Shown here: one piece after another, positions 33,701 to 44,578 of the stretch
Layout of the letters: every line of letters begins with the position of its first letter
Position numbering within the stretch: position 1 is the stretch's first letter
Source: Euleptes europaea
Lineage: Eukaryota > Chordata > Lepidosauria > Squamata > Sphaerodactylidae
Length of the DNA: 64,000 nucleotides
Direction of reading: 5' to 3'
NCBI RefSeq assembly: GCF_029931775.1
Contig: NC_079321.1
Coordinates: forward strand, 74,597,524 to 74,661,523
Translations under genes and position numbers: made by a program
Notes under the pieces: generated by a model
The model's input: the letters and a program-made list of their open reading frames with translations, nothing else
The model's database searches: none
Told to the model about the DNA's origin: nothing

Positions 33701-35935
33701 GGAAAATAATAAGATAGGAACCATTTATATGTATGGTTGTACATAGCAGGGGCTTGGCTTTGACTGCACCTCTTGTCTTTTCCACAGCACTAAATGAAGG
33801 TACAAAGTTTATTAGTGACCTGTAACTTCAGAGATACACATCAAGTCTATAGAGGTCCGACCAGTTGGCCATAAATTTAAATTAAAAAAACCCACCTCAG
33901 ATCTATAAAGACCATGGATATCAACTATTGATTCCTTTTATGAAGAATGTATTGCCAGTATATCCCTGGGATACAGGGGTTATTTTGAGAACAGTTCCAA
34001 AAATACTTTGGTTTTATTTCAGCGTCACATAGTTAAGATGGAGTGGTAGCCATACTAGAACTTTTGCTTGGACTAAAGGTACTGCTGGACAAACCAAGCC
34101 TTTGACAGTCAGGAATGGAGCATTATGTATGTATGCACAAGAAACTCTTCTCTGCTCCTTTCCCTAAACAAAGCCTGCTTCTCCTGCCTGCATATGAGTT
34201 GTTGGCAGCTGAGAAAGCAAAGTAATTACAGTGAGGGACTCTAGAGCAGTTATATGTGAATTCATCAAGGATCCCAAACATTCACATTGAATCGAGGTGT
34301 TTGATTGACTGGGGAAATATGCACCAGTGCTCAGTTGTTTTAAAAATTCAGTATCCTTATTTCTATCCAGGCAGTTGCTGTGCTACAGAAAAATATAATC
34401 CATTTACAGATTTTGAGTAAACCTTAGATCCAGCCTAGTTAGTAAAACTCTTTTCCTGTAGCAGGATTTAAAAGCAAGCTATGCTAAAAGCACTGGTGGC
34501 ATTTATTTCCTTATCACAATGTGTTTGTTATACTATCAAATGTTGTCTAACTTCATTTTTTAAAGGGTCTTACCTGAATAAGATATGGAATTATTCCTTT
34601 GATTAAGCCACAAGCATTGATCGGTACAGCTAAAACTATTATGAGCTATAATAATTAGTGAGAAAAACATATTTGGCTACTGCTGGCGGTGTGACCTTTA
34701 AGTGCCTGATGCTGCATCCTCAGGATGTATGTCAGGACTAAGTAAACCTATAAGAAAGAGTCACATTAGTAAATCACTATTCAGCCATTAAACCTTTTGA
34801 CAGCACAATGTGCTTTTCCAAGAGAATGAAGATCACGACACCCATGCCTGCTGCCTACTGACAACCTTGGTAATAAATCCAGGCATTATCTGGTTCACAT
34901 TAACCAGTTATCACGCCACAACAGCTCCTTTCAAAACCCAAGGTTGCCCAAGAGCAGTAGCAGGAGCCTCAAGCCACAAAAGTCATAACTTGGCAGAAAT
35001 ATGTAATGCCTGCATTTTAAGTAGTCATTTTCACTGTAGACTCCCTCCCCCACAAAAAAAGAAATCACAGAAAGAGAGACCTGTTGTAATCTAGACATTA
35101 TAACAATAAGACTTTGAAACCTAATACCAGTCCTGAGCAAGATGCAACCAAAGACAAGCATTTATAAGTCCTATTTGTTTTAGTAAAAGTGATTTAGCGC
35201 ATGCTTAACTTTTTTATTGGGAAAAATGGGGGGATTTAAAAGGGCTTAACTTCAGGGGGATTTTCCCAATAGTTGCTACTAACATAGACATAAGGTGTTG
35301 TTTTGATTTCCAGTCTCATCTTTCACGTGTACACTCAGTTAAATACAAATGTGTGTGATCATCATCCAAATATTGCCTGCAGAAGAAACACGTAACCTTT
35401 CTCAAGACAATACTAGGAAACTGCTGCCACGCTTGAACTTCTTTGACGTGTTCTAGAAGCAAAAGACATAACCGCTAGTTCCTTATAAGCTTAAGGAGTT
35501 ATATGGTTTGGGTCAGGGAATTCTTCTAAACAGCTGGCCTTTCACAGAGGCACTTGTGTGATGTATGGGCACATGCTTTATGCAATACATTCCTTCTACA
35601 TGCAGGTACGCATTGCACAGGAGAAATGTGGTGGATAAAATAGGTAGCTGTTCACTCTAAAACAGAAGAGAACTTCCTAAAACGAGCATTGATGTATGGT
35701 GGCTACAAGCAGAGTTTAAATGTTGAATTTCAGTGATCATTAAGCCTCCGTTTTGCTAAATTATTAAAAGATACTGCACCCAAGTGTCACCTACCTGTGT
35801 CCATTGGCATGGATGACATAATGTCATAAAATAAAATAATGTCCTCTGCACTGATGGTAGAGAGGTTATCAACCAAGGCTGAGGGCCCTGGCCAAACACA
35901 GCTGCGGCAGGAGGCTGCATAGCCACCGGAGTGGG
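33701..35935. other. Unique intergenic DNA
   Basis: No gene, RNA or repeat recognised over about 2.2 kb. Short open frames have no family resemblance. Confidence 0.35.
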
Positions 35936-35939
35936 CCCT

Positions 35940-36585
35940 GTGGCTCCCATATCCAGCATCCCCCGGAGGTCAGTGGCTTGCTGTCCTTACCACACCTGGT
36001 TGATCACTGACGTTTGATCTTGGGCAGTGGCCGCAGGCTGACGAGAAGGCCGCAGCCCCAGCCCGGAAGGCCGCTGCCCCAGCCCGGAGAGCTGCGGGGC
36101 CCCTAAGGCAGGCAGTGCCTCACTGGACTGGTAAGGGGGTGGCAAGTCCATTGCCTGATTGTTAACTAAGGACTCCCCAGTAGATGTTGTGGCCCGTGAC
36201 TGCGTGTGCAGTAGGGACTCACCTGTTTCTGAGAGCCTGGGAGGTGCGCAGCTCTCCCGTGTCGGCGAAGGGGCAGAATCACTGCCCTCCCTGGGTTCCC
36301 TGGCATTCCTCCGCTCCAGCGTATCCATACGCCCTGCAATCGCATCCATACGCCCTGCAATCACGGACACAATCTGATAAATGGATTCCAAATCATGAGC
36401 CCCCTGAGGTGAGGCCCCACCCTGAGCAGGTGGCCCCCCCTGCCCCACGTTTCCTTGCACCCCTCCTGCTGCTTGAAAATTGCTGCCCCGCTTCCCTTTC
36501 TGGGCGGCCGTGCTCGTGGCTTGTATGTGCCGGGCAGCGTGGCCAGCAGCCTGCCCCTCCAGTACTTTTTGGGTGGGCCTGAGGG
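35940..36585 (-). mobile_element. Possible fossil retroelement gag-like segment
   Basis: GC-rich with a minus-strand open frame (35987-36460) that is Pro/Gly-rich, with a short repeated coil (GRMDAIAGRMDTLERR). This resembles gag-type sequence of LTR retroelements but is not diagnostic. It abuts the LTR at 36586 in opposite orientation, so the two need not belong together. It is a fossil and the family is uncertain. Confidence 0.35.
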
Positions 36586-37503
36586 TTCAGGTTTGCCTAA
36601 GCTGGTGTGAAACAAATCCTGTGGAGTGACAGGCAGAGACTGGGAGGAAAGGGTCCCTTTCTCAGGTCACTGGAAGGGAATTGGGCTCTGGGAAGGAGAT
36701 ATTCCAGATACAGGGGGTTGTTTAGGGATTACTGCCCCAGAAAAGTGGGGTAGATCTGTAGAGAGAACTGGAAAAGAGATCTGAGGAGAAACTTCTGTGT
36801 TTCTCTGGGGAAGAGAGATTGTATGGTCTCTGTCTTCCCTGGTAGCTAGGCAGCAGAGTCTCAGTAGTAACATCTGTAAGAAGTTCTGGGATCTGAACTG
36901 AATTTGTGAACTGAATCTAAGAATTCAGTGTGGTGTAGTAGTTAAGAGTGGTGGTTTGGAGTCTGATCTGGAGAACCGGGTTTGATTTCCCACTCCTCCA
37001 CATGAGCGGCGGGGGCTAATCTGGTGAACTGGATTTGTTTCCCCACTCCTACACACGAAGCCAGCTGGGTGGCCTTGGGCTAGTCATGCTCTCTCAGCCC
37101 CTTGTATCTCACAAGGTGCCTGTTGTGGAGAGGGGAAGGGAAGGTGATTGTAAGCTGGCTTGATTCTTCCTTAAATGGTAGAGAAAGTCAGCATATAAAA
37201 AACTAACTCTCCTCCTCCTCCTCCAACTAAGCCATCTAAGTTCTATGCCTTATCTGAAGTGAAACTTATAAAATAGCTCTGGTTCTATGCTTCTCCTACC
37301 CAAACATTTCCCTCCAAATCCATCCCTTGGACAGTGTTTAATAAATCTCTGTTATTTGTGTGTTAACTTGAAAAAGCCTCTGGTGTCTCATTTCTTCTGA
37401 GATGAAATAAGTAAAGAGGACCGAGAAGGAGAAAATTAAAACTCCAAATAAACATTCTGACAAACAAACAAGCACAGGACGGGTAAAGAGGGATTGTGAT
37501 ACC
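36586..37503 (+). mobile_element. Fossil LTR (Ty3/Gypsy family of 50.7 kb), 5'-truncated
   Basis: Matches the 3' LTR of the element at 50697-53626 from TTTGCCTAAGCTGGTGTGAA to the end (CCTCTGGTGTCTCATTTCTT). It lacks roughly the first 150 bp. A tRNA-derived SINE (36925-37230) is inserted in it. No internal region in the same orientation adjoins it, so it is a solo or broken remnant. Confidence 0.8.
36925..37230 (+). mobile_element. tRNA-derived SINE inserted in LTR
   Basis: GTGTGGTGTAGTAGTTAAGA A box, GGTTTGATTTCC B box, CCAGCTGGGTGGCCTTGGGC body and an AACTCTCCTCCTCC tail. Longer subtype, as at 21311. Confidence 0.85.
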
Positions 37504-38865
37504 CCCCCTTGTGGAATACCTCTGCAGTATTTTTTCAGTAATTTGCTCCTTCTTGGCAGGGACTCCGCAATCAGCTTTGAGCCTCTGCAGAATGAGAAAA
37601 TAACTGTTAAAGTAACCTCCAGAGTAACCGTATCATACAATAGTTTACCAGGCAGAGCCTGCCTATTTCTGACCATGCTGAAACAGATCAAAACAGAGGA
37701 AGGAGGGGTTCACACCACTGCATGTGGTATGCCTTTTAGAGAGAGAGTCCTTAAGGGATTCAAAGTACTGGCTCACAGAAAGGGGCAGTCTTCACCCTGT
37801 GCCAGCCACGTGGGAACCAGCTGAAACATGTTCTATATTTCATGACATCGTTGCAATAAATTGGAAATGCAGCTTGCCCCACATTTCCGTTCATTGCATG
37901 AGGATGTTCCATGCCATTAACCTCATCTGACTGCTTAATCTAGCAGCGGCATGGAAACAATTCACATGCTGCCGTGGGCCCATGTGGTGAGCTGCTCAAC
38001 AGGTCATACTCCACGCTGCTACACGTGCTTATGCTGAAGTTGGTTCAGCCATGTGGAGGGCTCAAAGGAAAGTCTGGCCTGGTGTCAGGTTCTGATGAAC
38101 ATTCCAGCACTTTTGTCAATCGAACTGATTGCCGGTGCTGCATTGGACTTTCCGTATTCACCAGAAATTTGTATTTGTTGCTTTAAAACATTTCCATGAT
38201 CATGTACTATTACCCTGCTACAACATGAGTGGAAAATGGCCTGATCCAGCAGACTGCCCCTTGTCTTCATAAAACAAACATGTTCTTCTTCCAGGGTTTG
38301 GCCTGGGATCTTTCTTTAAAAAGGAAAAGAAGAATGGATCTTCTCTTGGAACAGGGTTTAGAATAAGTGGCACGTGGCTATGATTGCAAACTAACCAGGA
38401 AAACACACACGCTCAGCGTGGTCTGTTAGATGGGGCTGCTTGTCGTGGCAAAGAAAGCCTTATATGCCACTTGCTACTGCCTAGAGATCAAACCATCTTT
38501 AAAGGCCTGGAAATCCAAGCTACAGCACCCAGCTTTGTGGTTTGCTTTGTGGTTTGTTTTGCAGCCGCTGGAGAAAATGCCAAATGCAAAGGTGGGGTCA
38601 GTAACCCGGGACAATACGTGGGAAATCTTCTATGCCGTGGTTAGCGTGGCACTACAATCAGCTACCAGCTTAAAAAAAAAAAAAACTGGTCCTGCTTCTT
38701 TCTGCTTTTAACAGCAGCCTGACAAGTTTAAGTAGACGACACTCCGGCGGACCGTCAATGATGGTCTCCCTGCCCGGAAAACCTAAATCCTTTTGTGGGG
38801 CGTCCGCAGAACACAAAAACGGCTAAAGCTGCCCTTAAGGCGATAGCAGTAGCAACAGAATGAAG
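37504..38865. other. Unique intergenic DNA
   Basis: No gene or clear repeat. An A-run lies at 38672-38684. Confidence 0.35.
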
Positions 38866-38869
38866 GGAA

Positions 38870-39205
38870 TGCATAGTTAAATGGTGGAACTCCCTGCCCC
38901 AGGATGTGGTGATGGCTGCCAACTTGGAAGGCTTTAAGAGGGGAGTGGAAATATTCATGGAGGAGAGCCTATTCATGGCTGTTAGTTAGAATGGATAGTA
39001 GTCATGATGCACGCCTATTCTCTCCAGGATCAGAGGAGCAGGCCTGTTATATTACGTGCAGTGGAACACAGGCAGGATGCTGCTGCAGTTTTCTTGTTTG
39101 AGGGCTTCCTGGAGGCACCTGGTTGGCCACTGTGTGGACAGACTGATGGACTTGATGGACCTTGGGTCTGATCCAGCATGGCCTTTCTTATGTTCTTATC
39201 AGAAG
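38870..39205 (+). mobile_element. CR1 LINE 3' fragment
   Basis: TGGTGGAACTCCCTGCCCCA, GGACTTGATGGACCTTGGGT and CATGGCCTTTCTTATGTTCT form the 3' end of the same subfamily found antisense at 54655-56012. Confidence 0.8.
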
Positions 39206-39457
39206 CGGACAGCCGTGCAGCTTTAAAAGTGCGTGGATCAGGAGCTGAAGCGTAAAACAACACGTTGCACATTTTAAAAGCAAAAAAAAAAAAAAAGGAT
39301 GGGGCAACCACCCCTCCCTTGACCCCTGGTGAATTTTAATTAAGCATGCGATAAGCCGTCATTTGTCAAAGCAAAACCGAGGGAGAAAACAAGGTCCCAT
39401 AAACCGTAACGACAAGGGAGGAAACCCAGCAAGAAAACTTAATTAGGAAAACAAACT

Positions 39458-39529
39458 TTCCCTGACCGGGAATCGAACCCGGGCCGCGGCGGTGAGAGCG
39501 CCGAATCCTAACCACTAGACCACCAGGGA
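39458..39529 (-). tRNA. tRNA-Glu (CTC)
   Basis: On the minus strand the 72-nt sequence starts TCCCTGGTGGTCTAGTGG (A box) and carries GGTTCGATTCC (B box). The anticodon loop CTCTCAC holds CTC. Acceptor ends TCCCTGG and CCGGTCAGGGAA pair as expected for vertebrate tRNA-Glu. A TTTT terminator follows within about 10 nt (39448-39451 on the plus strand as AAAA). No intron and CCA not encoded, as usual. It looks intact and functional. Confidence 0.95.
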
Positions 39530-39656
39530 ACTCCACGGACCACTTTCTTTCTTTCTCTTCCTGCAGAACGTTTCCCATTGGTCTCCTCTGCCGCTGTTCC
39601 CAGACTTTATTTTGACGCGTCATAAAGATCATCCCGCCTCTTGGGGGAAAAACTGA

Positions 39657-39833
39657 CCTATCGGCGATACACGCGGGGGCGGTTCCAAAGTAGCCGGAAA
39701 GAGCGCCGCTTCCGGCCTATCGATGATACACGAGGGGGCGGTTCCAAACTAGCCGGAAAGAGCGCCGCTTCCGACCTATCGACGATACACGAGGGGGCGG
39801 TTCCAAAGTAGCCGGAAAGAGCGCCGCTTCCGT
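39657..39833 (+). repeat. Three 59-bp tandem repeats with ETS and GC-box motifs
   Basis: Units at 39657, 39716 and 39775 each read CCTATCG, GATACACG, GGGGGCGGTTCCAAA, GCCGGAAAGAGCGCCGCTTCC. Each contains a GC box, GCCGGAAA and an inverted CGCTTCC, that is, two ETS-type cores facing each other. Differences between units are few. Confidence 0.95.
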
Positions 39834-39974
39834 CCCCGGCAGCCCCCCCTCCCTTTTTTTTCAAGCGCAGCCGCCGGCGGACCAATGGTCCGCCGGCGGC
39901 TGCGCTTGAAAAAAAAGGGAGGGGGGGCTGCCGGGGACGGAAGCGGCGCTCTTTCCGGCTACTTTGGAACCGCC
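39796..39974. repeat. Perfect 179-bp palindrome
   Basis: Arms of 89 nt (39796-39884 and 39886-39974) are exact reverse complements around one central A (39885). The centre reads GGACCAATGGTCC, holding a CCAAT box. The arms include the third 59-bp unit's ETS/GC-box segment, so the right arm is its inverted copy. The same 30-residue open frame can be read outward in both directions, which is a consequence of the symmetry. Confidence 0.95.
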
Positions 39975-40347
39975 GAGCTGTCGGTGGCCGCGGAAGCCCA
40001 GCGAGGTGGAGCGCCTAGAAAGAACCGGAAGGCCTTACTTGCGCTCGGGGGAGAAGGGTCAGAGCCGTAGTTTCCGGTTTCCCTCAGTGAGGGGAGGGGG
40101 AAGCGTGATGCCGGAGGGCGAAGAGCCCCCTTCTCTCCCCCCCACCCCGATTTCTGTGGCTTCCGCTCCCTTCCCGTCGGTTTCCTATCAAGCACAGTTA
40201 AGAAAGGGGATTATTGTAGGTTCTTTAGGCGTCACCGCTTCGTCCAGACTGCTCGGGGGAGGGGGAGGGGAGGAGAGAGGGGGGAGAGGAGAGGGAAGAG
40301 TGGGGGAGGGGGAAGAGTGGGGGAGGGGGAAGAGTGGGGGAGGGGTC

Positions 40348-40355
40348 TGACGTCA
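40348..40355. promoter_or_regulatory. Consensus CRE
   Basis: TGACGTCA, the palindromic CREB/ATF site, directly after the G-rich repeats. Confidence 0.6.
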
Positions 40356-40594
40356 CCCTGCAAGGCGGGATTCAAATGGAAGACGGACAAACAGCATATT
40401 GTCGCGTGGATAAAATGAAGGGCTTCCTGCTGGGCTTTTCCCGTTCCCTTTACGCTGTTTGTCCCCCCCCCCCCCGAGCCCCCCCCCAATTTGCACGAGT
40501 AAAAGGGAGAGTGGCGAGGCCGTTTCCCCCCCCCCCGCGCCCCCCCCAAACGGCAAACGGCTCTGGGCCACCCTGTGGCTCCTGCGGATCACAA

Positions 40595-40650
40595 TGCCAA
40601 ACATGACATTATAAATATTAGCTGCCAAACATGACATTATAAATATTAGC
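40595..40650 (+). repeat. 28-bp perfect tandem duplication
   Basis: TGCCAAACATGACATTATAA plus AATATTAGC-type ending occurs twice without a mismatch (40595-40622 and 40623-40650) at the edge of the CpG island. Confidence 0.95.
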
Positions 40651-41337
40651 TTTGTTTAGTCTGAGATCGCTACAGGGTTACATTAAGAGGTTAAAAATCT
40701 TTGGGGCTATGTCTTCAGTGTATTGACAAAACCTGGGCGCAGAAACTCTACCCTTCCCCTTCCCCCCCCTTTCCCATCCCCTTTTTCTTTCTGCACCCTA
40801 AAAAAAATTGGGAAAATGGTGGCACAGTTTTGCCGTTCAGGACGTTGTGCTGCTGCCTTAGTTCTCTTTGCCATTTCTCTCAGTGGTTCTATCGGACAGA
40901 AACCCAACAGGTAGAACTTTAAGCATGAGGAGCAGGGAGATTATATCTTGTTGGAATATCTGGGCGCCTCGCTACTGTTCGAGTAGAGGAATCCTGCTGG
41001 TGGGGGGGGAGGTCAACCATTCAGGACATTCGACTGTATGTTTAGGTACAATGCTCACAAGTGCATCGAAGTCTTTTTCGCAAGTGCATCGAAGTCTCAC
41101 ACGACTCCACGCACACTGCGACTATTTCATTTTTGTTTCACACTGGCATACGCAAGTACTGTACAGGGTCAGCAAGTGTTTGGGTTTACAGGCACTGCAA
41201 TTAGCAAGTTAAATAGACAGCAGTTAACAAACGCACTGAAATGGCAGTACTAGATTTAAGTCACTGTTTTCCATTGAAAGTAGTTGGATTAACCTGAACA
41301 CTTCTAAGCAATCGTGAAAATGCACTTTAAAGAAAAA
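40651..41337. other. Unique DNA beside the CpG island
   Basis: No gene recognised. A small direct repeat, CAAGTGCATCGAAGTCT, occurs twice near 41057-41097. Confidence 0.35.
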
Positions 41338-41402
41338 TTCCTAACGGGATCGAACCCTGCGCGTGTGGGTGAGAGCCCCAAATTCTGACTCCCACCAGCC
41401 CT
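41338..41402 (-). pseudogene. tRNA-Glu pseudogene
   Basis: GGGATCGAACCCT (inverted B box), GTGAGAGCCCCAAATTCTGA (inverted anticodon arm, CTC) and CACCAGCCC align with the intact tRNA-Glu gene 1.8 kb upstream on the same strand. The D arm is shortened by about four bases, the A box is lost and the acceptor stem does not pair. A dead copy or tRNA-derived remnant. Confidence 0.7.
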
Positions 41403-42295
41403 TTTAGACCAAGAATTATAGTCTATATCAGAATATTACTTCTAACCTACTACAACAGATTATTCTCACAATGTTCTTTTCCTTCTAATGCCTCCACTGT
41501 CAATCACCCTGCATTTCCTTATTATCATACAACTACACATCCAACCTGCTTATGGCTTGCTAGAGTAGATGGTAATTTCTAGTTCTTACTTTAGTAGGAA
41601 ATCCGTTTCAATCATTGCAATCTACATGTTGGGAAAGGTCTGTGGGTTACTAAGTCAGCAATAACGATCTACATCGTTATTTGCATCTGAAGAAACAGGC
41701 TCTGGATAATAAAAGTGTATGCACAGATATATTTGTTAGTCTTCAAAACACCACATCTGCATAATTTCAGACAATACAAGGAAACCTCTTATCAGAGGTA
41801 TAGTTGTCCTAACATTCTTATTCCTAACTCCTTTATGAGGCTGTAAAAATGCTGTTTCCCAGTCTTTAAAATTGAATGAATAATACATTCTGAGAAGAAT
41901 ATTATGTAATAATGAGAGAGTAAAATACCCTAAATAAGAACCAAGGGGCATTTTAAGATCTGAAAAGAACAAGTAGGTATTATGAAACTACACACGCTTT
42001 CCTGCTGAAGTGATGAAACAAATGCTTTAGAAAATACATGCATTTTTCAAAAAATCAGAGGGGGGAAAAAATAACAGCATATGAATTTGTGTCCACAGAG
42101 TCAAATTCAGCAGACGACAAAAAACATTTTAGAATAAATTTGTTGCAAAAAAAGACCCCTCCAAACATATTCAGCCAAAAAATACAAAATTCAGTTTTAA
42201 AAAAATGCTTTAGTCCTTAAAATAATATTTATTATTGAGTAGATCATTGGTAAAATTATTTAATTCCCCACTTTTACTTCTGAAGATGATTTATG
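41403..42295. other. Unique AT-rich DNA
   Basis: Nothing recognised. Confidence 0.35.
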
Positions 42296-42299
42296 AAGA

Positions 42300-42425
42300 T
42301 TGTTTATTATATATTTTATTTTAGATATTTACACCCCACTTTTCTCCTCGGTGGCCATACAAAACAGCTTACAACATTGTTCTTTCTTCCTCCATTTTAT
42401 CCTGTCAGGTAGGTGAAGCTGAGAG
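42300..42425 (-). repeat. SINE fragment
   Basis: TATTTACACCCCACTTTTCTC and CCTCCATTTTATCCTGTCAG are the inverted tail part of the tRNA-type SINE seen complete at 16376-16605. Confidence 0.5.
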
Positions 42426-42429
42426 AAAC

Positions 42430-42955
42430 TAACTGGCCCAAGGGTTATCTCCTCTTCTGGATGTGGTTGCACTCCCCCTAAAGGAGAAGGTTCACAGCTC
42501 AGGGGTGGTCCTGGACTCAGGCCGCCTGATTAATAAAGAGGTGGCAGTGGTGATGAAGGGTGCCTTTCACCAGCTCAGCCCTTCCCAGGCAGGAAAGATC
42601 TTGCCACTATGGTGCATGATGTGGTGACATCTAGATTAGATTACTGCAGTGCACTCTACATAGGCTGCCCTTGAAGACCATCCATAAGCTGTAGTTGGTA
42701 CAGAATTCTGTGACCAAAGTACTGAATAGAGTGGGTCATAAGGATCATATCACTCCAGTCTTGTTCCATCTACACTGGCTCCCAATTTACTTAGGGGCTC
42801 AATTCAAAGTCCTGGTATTGACCTTTAGAGCCCTAAATGGCTTGGGCCCAACATATATTAGGACCACCTTGTCCCATATAAACCTACCTGTTCACTCTGT
42901 TGATTTTTGGTGCTCCTGTTTTAGGAGTACTTCCTACTTATGGCTACTGTAAAGT
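42430..42955 (+). mobile_element. L2-like LINE 3' fragment
   Basis: The plus-strand frame 42695-42952 reads VQNSVTKVLNRVGHKDHITP and VLFHLHWLPIYLGAQFKVLV, then LNGLGPTYIR. This is the C-terminal pattern of CR1-clade L2-type polyproteins. Upstream, LDYCSALYIGC can be read near 42640. Confidence 0.7.
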
Positions 42956-44310
42956 TTATTGTTTGCGACCGAAGGCCATTACAATCTGTCACACAAAACC
43001 TAGTCATAAATAATAACATTAAAATAATTTGACCAAAAAATGCTAGTCATTAAATTGGGCTTTAGCCCAAATTTTCTTGGCTGCTTAGGCAAAGAGTGAC
43101 ACTATAGGAGACAACTGGATCGGCGTTTGAGAGGAGAAAGAGCAGCTTCTTAGAATCAGAAAAGAAAGGTAATTTAGAAGAAATTTAGTTCTGGGCTCTG
43201 TATAAAGAGGACAGAATAGAGTAGAATTCATTAGGTCCTCTGGAACTGCGGCTCCACAAATGCATAGACAAGAGTCCAAGGTGTTTGGGAGTAATGTCTA
43301 GCTAGCAAAGCCATTGGCATGTTATGAAACTGCATTGAAATGAAAGCTATTCTGAGATTGTGGAAGGGAATACTGACCAGATATGAAGCTCTGACATGAT
43401 CCCTTTTAAACTGTTTAAACCATGTAAATAATTTAGACTGGGAGATTAATTGCCTGTCTGATGCAGCGTCACACTTAAACACCCAATCACGAATGTTGGT
43501 ACCTGCCATGGGGACACCCTGGGTGTCATCCAATATGGAGTAGCAATGCAAGATGTTGTTGTAGCAGGCTAACTGGGCAGCATCATTTTGCATCATCATG
43601 TAAAACATGGCCTGCATTGTAAATTGGTGGTGTCATTGCTTTGCTTTCTCCAAAATCTTAACAACGCTACGTGTACATGGGTCCTAATTGAAGGCAAACT
43701 GAGTTCTGCTTGCATCAAGGCTGCAGGGGTGCCTCTCGGTAAAGCTAGAATTCTCTTTATAAAGTTATTTTGAATAGATTGCAATTTTGTGACCAGACAA
43801 TCTTTCCAACCCCTAATCTCTACACCATATAAAAGTTGGGGAGCTGCCTTACTTTGATATAGTTTCAGAACTGGATCAATCAGAAAATCTCTGTTGGTGT
43901 AGTAAAAAGTTCAGAATAGCCCCTGTAGATCTTAAGACTATGGCTCTAGTAATTGCCAGATGATCTCTCCAGGTAAAGGTTTCACTGAACATTACCCCAG
44001 ATATTTGAAGGTGCTGCATTGCTCTACAGAGGTTCCATCTATAGACTACTTAAACTTGCGAGGCCTTTTCCTAAAGACCATCACTCTGGTCTTGGCATAA
44101 TTGATATTTAAGGCCTCTTCCTTACAATAGTCACCCAGTTTATACAACAACCTTCTAAGACCTATACGTGTAAGGGAGACCAGAGCCATATAATCAGCGT
44201 ATAAAAGGACTGATATTTTCTGAGAGCCTAAAGAGGGAGAAACAAACTCAGAGCCAGATAGCTTTGAGATGATGTCATTTAGATATAAATTAAACAGGGG
44301 GGGCAACCTT
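42956..44310 (-). mobile_element. Non-LTR retrotransposon (LINE) with RT remnant, antisense
   Basis: The minus-strand frame 44046-44306 holds PPLFNLYLNDIISKL and VLLYADYMALVSLTRIGLRR, reverse transcriptase motifs with the usual YADD decayed to YADY. Frames at 43596-43784 and 43231-43617 continue toward the C-terminus. It is about 1.35 kb and 5'-truncated. It may be the same family as the fragments at 13610, 24520 and 57045. Confidence 0.72.
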
Positions 44311-44389
44311 ACTTATGACTTGTCAGGGCATAGTGATTCTTCCCTAAAAAAAATCAGATGCAAAGAACAATGTATTTCTACTTTTTCCT

Positions 44390-44578
44390 CCTTCAAGTCA
44401 CAGCTGACTTATGGTGGCTCCATAGGATTTTCTAGGCAAGAGACAGAGGTGGTTTGCCATTGCCTGCCTCTGCATAGCAACCCTAGACTTCCTAGGTGGT
44501 ATCCCATCCAAATACTAACCTGGGTCAACCCTGCTTAGCTTCTGAGATCTAATGAGATTAGGCTATCCAGGTCAGGGG
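44390..44578 (-). mobile_element. 5S-rRNA-derived SINE
   Basis: CAAGTCACAGCTGACTTATG, GAGGTGGTTTGCCATTGCCT and inverted 5S segment CCCATCCAAATACTAACCTG with CCTGCTTAGCTTCTGAGATC. Confidence 0.78.

Larger units (their letters stand above)
39650..40590. promoter_or_regulatory. CpG island, probable promoter
   Basis: CpG-rich DNA with several ETS sites (CCGGAAG at 40025, TTTCCGG near 40071 and those in the repeats), a CCAAT box at the palindrome centre, GC boxes and a full CRE (40348-40355). A 17-bp G-rich unit, GGAAGAGTGGGGGAGGG, is repeated three times at about 40295-40345. It lies about 12 kb past HEY2. By known vertebrate gene order this may be an NCOA7 promoter, but no exon of that gene is visible. 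Confidence 0.55.

Noticed and set aside
36925-36960. tRNA gene from A- and B-box match
   Set aside because: It is the head of a tRNA-derived SINE; the same applies at 20961, 21311 and the inverted heads at 16376 and 53168.
39658-40070. Two frames starting with the same 30 residues, as if a duplicated gene
   Set aside because: Both come from the arms of the palindrome and show no protein family.
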